Source of the DNA: an uncultured Bacteroidales bacterium
GTDB taxonomy: Bacteria > Bacteroidota > Bacteroidia > Bacteroidales > Paludibacteraceae
Assembly (NCBI GenBank): GCA_946405045.1
Contig: CAMJFV010000105.1
Location: 1 to 6,610 of the forward strand
Direction: 5' to 3'
DNA: 6,610 nucleotides
Position numbers and translations under genes: made by a program. The notes under the pieces were generated by a model. The model ran no database searches and had not been told where the DNA came from. It saw only the letters and a program-made list of their open reading frames with translations. This document shows, in pieces, positions 1 to 6,580 of the stretch (its first letter is position 1; each line of letters starts with the position of its first letter).

Positions 1-3000
1 TATGCATTTACTAATGGCGGATTATACATCTATGATAATGAGAAGCAGGAGTTCTCTAATGATCATCCTGCATATAACGCGTTGACGGGAGCTTTCATCC
101 GCTCTCTTTATGTGGATAACCAGCATCGTTATTGGACAGGCTTGGGTGATGGTGTCAGTGTCTACGGCAGAAACGGCGGACAACTTATGGAATATAAGGG
201 AGACCGTGCTGAGATGGTTGTCAACTCTATTATCCAGTTGACAAATGGAGATATTGCGGCTACATCTTTTTCCAATCAATTGTGGATCTTCAATAGTGTT
301 AAGATCAATGAACGACCACGTGTTGTGACTCTTCCTTTCAACAATACAACTCGTATCATTCAGACAAAAAATGGAAGATGTTGGTTTTCTTCCGATGGTG
401 ATGGCCTTTGGTATACAGATAATATTGAGGCAGACCAGCCTGATTTTGTGAATCTACGTCCATATGAGAATAATGGAGAGACAATGAAAAAACTGTATAC
501 TGTGATTGAGGATTTCAATGGAGACATCTGGGTGTCAACTCAAAACAGCGGTATATGGTGTTATCATACTCAGCAGGTTCGTGGAATTTCGTTCTCGTCT
601 GAACAAGGATTCCCTAATCATGTTTGTTCTGATTTCACCGAGGATTTGGACGGTAATCTGATTATAGCTACTGATGGTTCTGGTGTTTTCAGGAAGACTG
701 ACAACACATTCAGACAATATAAATTCGGTTGCAACAATGTGTTGGGAATAGACTGCGATAAAAATGGCAATATGTTGCTTGCCACTTGGGGTGACGGTTT
801 GCAGTCGTTGAATCTTAACACAGGAGTCAGCCAGCTTGTCAAGATGGACGGAGTCGCACCGTACAACAATATTTTCAGCATCTGCCAGATGGAGAACGGA
901 GAAAAATATTGTGGCTCTGCTGGAGATGGCTTGTATGTGATGGATGAGAACGGAAAGTGGCGCAAAAGAATCCTTGCAGACGACTCTTTGGCTAAGATGC
1001 CAAATAAGTGGATCTATAAAATTGTAGAGAAGAATGATATACGTTGGATATTGACTACGAACACAATCTGGCGTGTTGAGAAAGGTGTCTACAAGGCTAT
1101 GATGAAGGATTTGGCGACAATCAAATCTGTATGTCCGCTTTCTTTGATTGATATTGATTGTGACGAGCATAGTAATCTGTATGTCGGCACGAACGAAGGT
1201 GTGCTGAGAATAGCTTCAGATGGATCGGAAGTGAAGAAGATCACGGCAATAGACTCATGTGAGTTCAGAGTCGTTTGTTCGGACGGAAAAGGTAAAATAT
1301 GGTTTGGTGGACTGGGCAAAGTGTTATGGTATGATCCAATCAACAACGCATCAGGCTCGTTGCCAGGCTACTATGGAAACATGTCAAAATATCTGTTCTA
1401 TTCACGTTCTGGATATCTGTCGAAAGACGGCCATGTCTATATGGGTACGAACACAGGATATCTTTGTTTCGCACCTAATGAAATTAAGGTGACGAAGAAT
1501 ATCAAGTATATGGATTTCTCAACGTTATATATATCACAGGAGAAACAGTATACTCTTCATAATGTGAGTGAGTTGACGTTGAAGCATAACCAGACGGATA
1601 TAGCGATTGATATTGATTTGGTGGATTATTCACAGACTGGAGCAGCTGCGTTGCGTTATCGTCTGAAAGGGTTGAACGACGACTGGAAGGAGATGGGCAA
1701 GAACCGTAGGATATCTTTCAACTATATACCAGAGGGCGATTATCTGTTGGAGGTTGAGGCTAATTCCCCAACGTCTTTCACATCTGTCCAAAGTCTTACT
1801 CTGCCTTTGAAGGTATTGCCTCCTTGGTGGAAGGCTTGGTGGTGCTATCTGCTTGAGGTGATGTTGGTGTTGGCGATAATTTTCATTGTCTATCGCACTA
1901 AGATGCGTCAGCAGGAGGCGTTGAAGAATGAGTTGCGTCAGAAGGTGGCTGAGCGTACAGAAGAATTGAATGTGGCATTGAAGGAGAAGGACAGACTTAT
2001 TTCTGTCATTGCCCACGATCTTCGAAATCCGATGTTTGGAATTGTTGCCTCATTGGATTCGGTTTTGGCACAGGAGATGGTGAACATCAAGAAAAGTTCA
2101 CTCGTTGATATAAGAAATGCAGCGTCGATGTTGCAAGGTGAAATGCAGAAGTTGTTGGCATGGGCACAGTCGAACACAAGCCAGTTTGCGGTGCGTATGT
2201 CGGATGTCGATTTGAAACAGTCGGTTGAGAATGAGGTTCGTCTGCTCAACGAATTGCTTGTGGCAAAGAACATAGAAGTGGTCACAAACATCGATTACTC
2301 ATATTGTGCTAAGGCAGATATCCGTCAGCTTGAGGTGGTGGTGAGAAATCTGCTTAACAATGCGTTGAAGTTTACTAACGAAGGCGGAAGAATCACCGTC
2401 GACGGAAATGAACTGCAAAGTGAATTGTTGCTGAAGATTTCTGACAATGGAGTAGGAATGTCGCCAGCTCAGTTGGAGAATCTGCTTTCTTCTGGAAAAC
2501 ATGAGTCTACAGAGGGAACTACAGGAGAAAAGGGTTCTGGACTAGGATTCTCGCTTTGCCAGGAGTATATGAAGCAGATGAATGGAAAAATCAGCGTCGA
2601 GAGTAAGGAAGGTGTTGGCACTTCTATAAGTCTGTACTTCAAGAAATCGACAGCAAAAGTGAATAATAAGATCGTGTCTGAGGAGACGACTGAATCAACA
2701 TACACGCCACAGGAAGACTCGGCGTTGAACGAGAGTGTGATTCTTGTTGTCGACGACGATGAGATGGTTTTGAAAAGCATTGTCTCGATGCTAGAACCGT
2801 ATGCGACGGTGCTGACTGCCAATGACGGATCCGCCGCACTGAATATTTCAAAGAATGATCAGCCTGACGTGATCGTCAGTGATGTGGAGATGCCGATAAT
2901 GGACGGATTCACATTGAACAAATCGTTGCAGGCATCACCAGAAACAAGCCATATCCCATTGCTGTTTGTCTCTGCACGAACAGAGGATGAGATGCGTCTG

Positions 3001-3468
3001 GAGGGACTTGGTACGGGAGCTGTGGATTATATCACTAAACCATTCAGTCAGAAGGAGTTGCTTTTGAAACTTCAGAGTATCATCAATGTGAAGCGAAACA
3101 CTCAAAATAGAATCCTTTCTACTATTGTCGAACCAGATGCGATGGAGAAGACAGAAGAGATGGATCCGTTCTTGAAACGAGTGATAAAGGTGATAGAGGA
3201 AAACTATTCCGATTCCGATTTCAGCATTGAGGTGTTGGCTAGAGAATCTGCGGTGAGCCAGTCTACTCTGACGAGAAAAGTAAAGGTTCTGACAGGCAAA
3301 ACACCGCTTGAAATCATCACAGACTACCGTTTGAACATGGCACATTCGTTGTTGACAACAGAGCGTATTTCTGTGGCTGATGTGGCATATAGAGTTGGCT
3401 TCTCCGACCCTGCATATTTCACAAGAAAATACAAACAGTTCTTTGGACGAGTACCGTCGCAGAGATAA
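1..3468 (+). CDS. Hybrid two-component system (HTCS) sensor kinase / AraC-type regulator, 5' end outside the window
   Basis: The frame is open from base 1, so the gene starts upstream; 1155 residues are visible (numbered from base 1). Residues 1-495 hold about eleven complete beta-propeller blades (motifs such as DIWVSTQNSGIW and NLYVGTNEGVL) plus a partial one. A Y_Y_Y domain follows (about 524-608), then a membrane helix (613-631) and a coiled linker. The kinase has His672 in IAHDLRNP as predicted phosphosite, N-box Asn787, Asp815 in DNGVGM, and the glycine motif GEKGSGLG (843-850). The receiver (about 914-1030) has the acidic cluster Asp918-920, phospho-acceptor Asp961, Ser991 and Lys1013. 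An AraC-type double helix-turn-helix closes the protein (about 1061-1155). In this family the periplasmic propeller usually binds a glycan fragment, and the same protein activates a polysaccharide utilisation locus. Full HTCS proteins usually have 14 blades and a signal peptide, so roughly 100-150 residues are probably missing here. All signature residues are present, so it is probably functional. The ligand cannot be read from the sequence. Confidence 0.95.
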   Translation, partial: YAFTNGGLYIYDNEKQEFSNDHPAYNALTGAFIRSLYVDNQHRYWTGLGDGVSVYGRNGGQLMEYKGDRAEMVVNSIIQLTNGDIAATSFSNQLWIFNSVKINERPRVVTLPFNNTTRIIQTKNGRCWFSSDGDGLWYTDNIEADQPDFVNLRPYENNGETMKKLYTVIEDFNGDIWVSTQNSGIWCYHTQQVRGISFSSEQGFPNHVCSDFTEDLDGNLIIATDGSGVFRKTDNTFRQYKFGCNNVLGIDCDKNGNMLLATWGDGLQSLNLNTGVSQLVKMDGVAPYNNIFSICQMENGEKYCGSAGDGLYVMDENGKWRKRILADDSLAKMPNKWIYKIVEKNDIRWILTTNTIWRVEKGVYKAMMKDLATIKSVCPLSLIDIDCDEHSNLYVGTNEGVLRIASDGSEVKKITAIDSCEFRVVCSDGKGKIWFGGLGKVLWYDPINNASGSLPGYYGNMSKYLFYSRSGYLSKDGHVYMGTNTGYLCFAPNEIKVTKNIKYMDFSTLYISQEKQYTLHNVSELTLKHNQTDIAIDIDLVDYSQTGAAALRYRLKGLNDDWKEMGKNRRISFNYIPEGDYLLEVEANSPTSFTSVQSLTLPLKVLPPWWKAWWCYLLEVMLVLAIIFIVYRTKMRQQEALKNELRQKVAERTEELNVALKEKDRLISVIAHDLRNPMFGIVASLDSVLAQEMVNIKKSSLVDIRNAASMLQGEMQKLLAWAQSNTSQFAVRMSDVDLKQSVENEVRLLNELLVAKNIEVVTNIDYSYCAKADIRQLEVVVRNLLNNALKFTNEGGRITVDGNELQSELLLKISDNGVGMSPAQLENLLSSGKHESTEGTTGEKGSGLGFSLCQEYMKQMNGKISVESKEGVGTSISLYFKKSTAKVNNKIVSEETTESTYTPQEDSALNESVILVVDDDEMVLKSIVSMLEPYATVLTANDGSAALNISKNDQPDVIVSDVEMPIMDGFTLNKSLQASPETSHIPLLFVSARTEDEMRLEGLGTGAVDYITKPFSQKELLLKLQSIINVKRNTQNRILSTIVEPDAMEKTEEMDPFLKRVIKVIEENYSDSDFSIEVLARESAVSQSTLTRKVKVLTGKTPLEIITDYRLNMAHSLLTTERISVADVAYRVGFSDPAYFTRKYKQFFGRVPSQR

Positions 3469-3561
3469 AATCAATTCATGATTTTTGATTATTGGGTCTG
3501 TATTCTTTTGGGGTGGAATTAATCCATATTCTGGGTTTCAAAATTATCTTTAAGAAACGAT

Positions 3562-4902
3562 ATGAAAGAATTAAAATGTCCAAAGTGTGGGAATGTGTTC
3601 CAAGTTGATGAGGCTGATTATGCATCTATTGTCAGCCAGGTGAAGAATGCGGAGTTTGATGCGGAACTGAAACGTCGACTTGCTGAACTCAGCAATAATC
3701 AAAAAGCGGAGCAGGCACTTGTAACAGCTAGGACAGAACAACAATATCAGAGCGCATTAAACAGGAAGGATATTGACATTAAGGAGAAAGATTCTATAAT
3801 AGCACAACTACGCAATGAACTTCATATAGCAGAAGAGAAGAAGTCAACTGAAATCAAACTTGCTATTGCTGATAAAGAAAAAGAAATTGCCGCATTGCAT
3901 TCTTCTATCATGGAAGGTGAGAACAAATTGAAAATTGCGGTCATGAATGAGCAGATAAAGGCTCAGGAACGTATTAAAGATAAGGAAGAAGAGATTGCAA
4001 AGTTGAAACTGAATGTCCAGATGGAAAAACAACAGGCAGCCAACTCTGCTAATTCTATCAAGGAACAGTACGAATACCAACTAAAGATGGCAAAGGAACA
4101 GTTGGATTACTATAAAGATATGAAGCTCCGCATGTCTACAAAGATGATAGGCGAGACGCTGGAAATCCATTGCTCCACTCAGTTCAACCAGATGATGCGT
4201 CCTGTGATGCCTAATGCATATTTCGAGAAGGACAACGACGCTTCTGGAGGTAGCAAAGGCGATTTCATCTTCCGTGATTTTGCCGATGATGGCACAGAAT
4301 ATGTGTCAATCATGTTTGAGATGAAGAATGAGGCCGACGAGACTGCTTCCAAACATAAGAATGAAGATTTCTTTAAAAAGTTGGATGCCGACCGTAAAGC
4401 AAAAAAGTGTGAGTTTGCGGTACTTGTTTCTCTGCTGGAGCCTGAAAATGAACTCTATAATGGAGGTATAGTGGATGTGTCGTACAAGTACGACAAGATG
4501 TATGTTATCCGTCCTCAGTTCTTTTTACCAATTATTTCTCTATTGGTTCAGACATCAAAGAAGAGTCTGGAGTACAAGCAACAATTAGCAATAGCTCAAA
4601 GCCAGTCGGTCGACGTCTCAAATTTCGAGAATCAACTTAATGATTTCCGAGATAAGTTTGGAAAAAACTATCGTCTTGCAAGTGAAAAATTCAAGAATGC
4701 TATAGATGAGATTGACAAATCAATTCTGCATCTTCAGAAGATCAAGGATGCTCTTATAGGCAGTGAAAACAATCTACGTCTTGCCAATGATAAGGCCGAA
4801 TCTCTGACTATCAAGAAATTGACACGCAATAATCCAACGATGAAACAGAAGTTTGATGAAGCAAGAAAGGGCGATGATTATATTGATATAGAGGATGATT
4901 GA
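3562..4902 (+). CDS. DUF2130-family coiled-coil protein, possible PD-(D/E)XK-type nuclease
   Basis: 446 residues, a usual length for DUF2130 proteins, whose function is not established to my knowledge. The N-terminus has KCPKCGNVF (Cys6, Cys9), half of a zinc-ribbon knuckle with no second CxxC pair; the only other cysteines I located are Cys204 and Cys283. Residues about 25-190 are rich in Lys, Glu, Gln and Ala and look like a long coiled coil. The conserved core (about 190-335) contains GETLE (197-201), KGDFIF with Asp234, then a strand ending in FEMKNE with Glu253-x-Lys255, followed by a Lys-rich helix and the strand EFAVLVS. This order (helix Glu, Asp, ExK) fits the active-site layout of PD-(D/E)XK nucleases; that is my inference. 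A second helical region covers about 350-430. There is no signal peptide or membrane segment, so it is probably cytoplasmic. The ATG at 3562 starts directly at the CPKCG module and is preceded by an A/T-rich leader without a Shine-Dalgarno site. The gene lies 93 bp after the regulator; I see no clear terminator or promoter in that gap. Confidence 0.88.
   Translation: MKELKCPKCGNVFQVDEADYASIVSQVKNAEFDAELKRRLAELSNNQKAEQALVTARTEQQYQSALNRKDIDIKEKDSIIAQLRNELHIAEEKKSTEIKLAIADKEKEIAALHSSIMEGENKLKIAVMNEQIKAQERIKDKEEEIAKLKLNVQMEKQQAANSANSIKEQYEYQLKMAKEQLDYYKDMKLRMSTKMIGETLEIHCSTQFNQMMRPVMPNAYFEKDNDASGGSKGDFIFRDFADDGTEYVSIMFEMKNEADETASKHKNEDFFKKLDADRKAKKCEFAVLVSLLEPENELYNGGIVDVSYKYDKMYVIRPQFFLPIISLLVQTSKKSLEYKQQLAIAQSQSVDVSNFENQLNDFRDKFGKNYRLASEKFKNAIDEIDKSILHLQKIKDALIGSENNLRLANDKAESLTIKKLTRNNPTMKQKFDEARKGDDYIDIEDD
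4478..4495. repeat. 18-bp near-perfect palindrome inside the DUF2130 gene
   Basis: The arms TGTCGTAC and GTACGACA are exact reverse complements separated by AA. In the reading frame they encode part of VSYKYDK in the conserved core, so codon constraint plus chance may explain the symmetry. It could form a short RNA hairpin or be a protein-binding site; nothing else here supports either role. Confidence 0.5.
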
Positions 4903-4950
4903 AATAAAAGAGTGCATGAATACAAAACGAATGATTTTATTGCTTAGTTC

Positions 4951-4981
4951 TTGTCTTTTATAAAATGATTTGATAAATTTG
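4951..4981 (+). promoter_or_regulatory. Predicted Bacteroidota-type promoter for the FISUMP lipoprotein gene
   Basis: TAAATTTG at 4974-4981 matches the TAnnTTTG -7 element exactly, and TTG at 4951-4953 lies 20 bases upstream, within the spacing known for the -33 element in this phylum. Transcription would start around 4986-4989. That is at or past the upstream ATG at 4985 and leaves a leader of about 20-30 bases before the ATGs at 5009 and 5015, supporting a downstream start. The region is very A/T-rich, so a chance match is possible. Confidence 0.5.
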
Positions 4982-5014
4982 AAAATGCGAAAACTAAAAC
5001 TGACAAATATGAAT

Positions 5015-5698
5015 ATGAAGAAATTGTTTTTAGCACTATTTTGTGCGTCCGCGTTGTTCGCAAGTTGCGATGACGATGAGAAAGAAGATGATTCAAATGG
5101 ATCTAATCAGGAAAGTCAAAAAAAAGACCCGTTAATGAGTGAAGGTCATGAATATGTAGACCTTGGACTTTCTGTGGGTTGGGCAACTGTGAATCTTGGA
5201 GCCACGTCGCCAGAAGGAACAGGATCTGGATATTTCTGGGGTGAGTTGGATTCTATTTCAAGACCTCATGAGTATAGTGGGGCGTATGATGAAGAAAATC
5301 CAACTTCTGGAATCAACTATGACATTGCCGGATCTGAGTTTGATATCGCTCATAAGAAGTGGGGTGGGGATTGGCAAATGCCGTCAAAAGAAAACTGGCA
5401 GGAACTTGTGGACAACTGTACTTTCACTTGGAAAGAAGTCAACAGTGTGTTTGGCTATGAGGTAAAGTCAAAGAAAAATGACAATACAATCTTCTTGCCT
5501 GCGGCTGGTGACAACTCTAATGCTTATTTCTATTATGAAGGCAAACCGTATGGCTCTTATTGGACATCAACGTCTGTTGAGACGGATAGCAATAATTTGT
5601 TAGCTTATGAGTTTACATTCACAGAAGGAAGTATGAAATTCTCTGATTCTTATCGTAGATCAGGAGATCAAAGTATCCGACCTGTGTTAAAGAAATAA
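5015..5698 (+). CDS. FISUMP-domain lipoprotein, probably surface-exposed
   Basis: From the ATG at 5015 the product is 227 residues. It begins with a compact lipoprotein signal peptide (MKKLFLALF...), with Cys18 in LFASC as the predicted lipid-anchored residue. The next residues, DDDEKEDD, form a strongly acidic stretch like the lipoprotein export signals that direct Bacteroidota lipoproteins to the cell surface. A polar linker follows to about residue 42. Residues 43-225 resemble the Fibrobacter succinogenes major paralogous (FISUMP) domain: HEYVDLGLSVGWATVNLGA, YFWGE, the AHKKWGGDWQMPS block, IFLPAAG, YWTSTS and the terminal SIRPV. Such domains are common in Bacteroides and Prevotella lipoproteins; their role is unknown. 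In-frame alternatives start at 4970 (TTG), 4985 and 5009 (ATG). 5015 is preferred because it gives the cleanest signal peptide and fits the predicted promoter; 5009 would add only two residues. The gene is 112 bp after the DUF2130 gene and ends at a terminator, so it probably forms its own transcription unit. Confidence 0.88.
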   Translation: MKKLFLALFCASALFASCDDDEKEDDSNGSNQESQKKDPLMSEGHEYVDLGLSVGWATVNLGATSPEGTGSGYFWGELDSISRPHEYSGAYDEENPTSGINYDIAGSEFDIAHKKWGGDWQMPSKENWQELVDNCTFTWKEVNSVFGYEVKSKKNDNTIFLPAAGDNSNAYFYYEGKPYGSYWTSTSVETDSNNLLAYEFTFTEGSMKFSDSYRRSGDQSIRPVLKK

Positions 5699-5720
5699 TC
5701 GGATGTTAAATCTGGGGTAT

Positions 5721-5756
5721 GAGGGTGTATCAAAATGATATGCCCTCTTTTTTTTT
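5721..5756 (+). terminator. Intrinsic terminator of the FISUMP lipoprotein gene
   Basis: GAGGGTGTATC (5721-5731) pairs with GATATGCCCTC (5737-5747) in an 11-bp stem with two G-U wobbles and a five-base loop AAAAT, followed directly by nine T (5748-5756). It begins 22 bases after the lipoprotein stop codon. The T tract is on the plus strand only, so it serves the plus-strand gene. Confidence 0.88.
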
Positions 5757-5769
5757 CAGTTTGTAATAC

Positions 5770-5804
5770 AAAAAAAATGGTTCGACTTTCGCCGAACCAT
5801 TTTT
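5770..5804 (-). terminator. Intrinsic terminator of tpiA, possibly bidirectional
   Basis: Read on the minus strand, TGGTTCGGC pairs with GTCGAACCA around a GAAA tetraloop, a nine-pair stem with one G-U wobble. It is followed by eight T (A tract 5770-5777 on the plus strand). It starts about 20 bases past the tpiA stop codon. The plus strand can also fold and is followed by TTTTTATTT, but the wobble becomes an A-C mismatch and the loop becomes TTTC, so the minus-strand direction is favoured. Confidence 0.9.
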
Positions 5805-5824
5805 ATTTCTAATCGTCAGAAGGA

Positions 5825-6580
5825 TTACTTCCAAGCCTCGATGATCTGCATGAAATCAGCTGCCTTAAGAGCTGCACCACCGATCAAACCACCGTCGATA
5901 TCTGGCTGAGCGAACAACTCAGGAGCGTTGCTACCCTTGCAAGAACCACCGTAAAGGATTGAAGTGTTCTCTGCTGTAGCCTTGTCATACTTAGCTGCGA
6001 TAGAAGCACGGATAGAAGCGTGAACCTCCTGTGCCTGAGCTGAAGTAGCTGTCAAACCTGTACCGATAGCCCAAACTGGCTCGTATGCGATAACAACCTT
6101 TGCGAAATCTGCTGCAGAAAGAGTGTAAACAGCTGCCATCTGACCCTCGATAACTGACTTGAATGTGTTAGCCTCACGCTCTTCCTTAACCTCTCCTACA
6201 CAGAAGATTGGAGTTAGACCGTTAGCCAAAGCCAAATTAAGCTTCTTGATAAGAAGTGCGTTGTCCTCACCGTGGTACTGACGACGCTCTGAGTGACCAA
6301 GAATACAGTACTTAGCACCTGTTGAAGCAACCATGCTTGCAGAAACCTCTCCAGTGAATGCACCCTTCTCGTTTGCTGAACAATCCTCAGCACCTACACC
6401 GATAACTGATCCCTTTACAGTCTCAGCAACTGCTGCTACTGAAATGTATGGAGTACAAACTACTACATCACACTTTGGAGTCTTACCTGCCAATGCGTTC
6501 TTCAAGTCGTTTGCCAAAGCGATACCCTCCTGAAGAGTTGTATTCATCTTCCAGTTTCCTGCTACGATTTTCTTTCTCAT
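5825..6580 (-). CDS. tpiA: Triosephosphate isomerase
   Basis: 251 residues, full length for the family (about 250). The enzyme interconverts dihydroxyacetone phosphate and glyceraldehyde 3-phosphate in glycolysis and gluconeogenesis, in the cytoplasm, normally as a TIM-barrel dimer. All catalytic elements are visible: GNWKMN with Lys11, ILGHSERR with His96 as the electrophile, and AYEPVWAIGTG with Glu167 as the catalytic base. Flexible loop 6 spans about 168-178, and the phosphate-binding motifs are YGGS (210-213) and Gly234-Gly235. The start is set by the standard N-terminus MRKKIVAGNWKMN; the A-rich leader before the ATG has no Shine-Dalgarno site, normal for this phylum. Codons favour AAC, AAG, TTC, GCT and GTA, suggesting high expression and contrasting with the AAA/AAT-rich genes beside it. 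It converges on the lipoprotein gene and ends at its own terminator. Only 30 bases of upstream sequence are present and no promoter can be placed there. Confidence 0.98.
   Translation of the reverse strand: MRKKIVAGNWKMNTTLQEGIALANDLKNALAGKTPKCDVVVCTPYISVAAVAETVKGSVIGVGAEDCSANEKGAFTGEVSASMVASTGAKYCILGHSERRQYHGEDNALLIKKLNLALANGLTPIFCVGEVKEEREANTFKSVIEGQMAAVYTLSAADFAKVVIAYEPVWAIGTGLTATSAQAQEVHASIRASIAAKYDKATAENTSILYGGSCKGSNAPELFAQPDIDGGLIGGAALKAADFMQIIEAWK

Noticed and set aside
82..84. TTG as the start of the regulator
   Set aside because: The frame is open back to base 1 and already encodes propeller-type sequence (GGLYIYD), so this is an internal leucine codon and the real start lies outside the window.
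535..1170. 211-codon open frame on the minus strand
   Set aside because: It lies entirely opposite the propeller-encoding region, has no recognisable domain and no leader; it is an antisense shadow of the regulator gene.
3203..3219. Short tandem repeat ATTCCG near the AraC domain
   Set aside because: Just over two copies of six bases, in frame and encoding an ordinary YSDSDF stretch; too short to be meaningful.
2935..3474. 179-codon open frame on the minus strand opposite the AraC domain
   Set aside because: It overlaps strongly conserved coding sequence, its product is low in recognisable motifs and cysteine-rich in a random-looking way; treated as a shadow.
3469..3561. Terminator or promoter between the regulator and the DUF2130 gene
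   Set aside because: Only weak hairpins are visible (AATCA/TGATT at 3469-3490; AATCCA/TGGGTT at 3521-3537), neither with a T tract, and the nearest promoter-like words (TATTCTTTTG, TATCTTTA) do not match TAnnTTTG.
5196..5465. 89-codon open frame on the plus strand inside the lipoprotein gene
   Set aside because: Out of frame with a well-supported FISUMP domain and without its own start context or known domain.
5400..5698. Variable region of a diversity-generating retroelement, suggested by the lectin-like C-terminus of the lipoprotein
   Set aside because: There is no reverse transcriptase and I noticed no template repeat in the window; the C-terminal pattern is the ordinary FISUMP ending.
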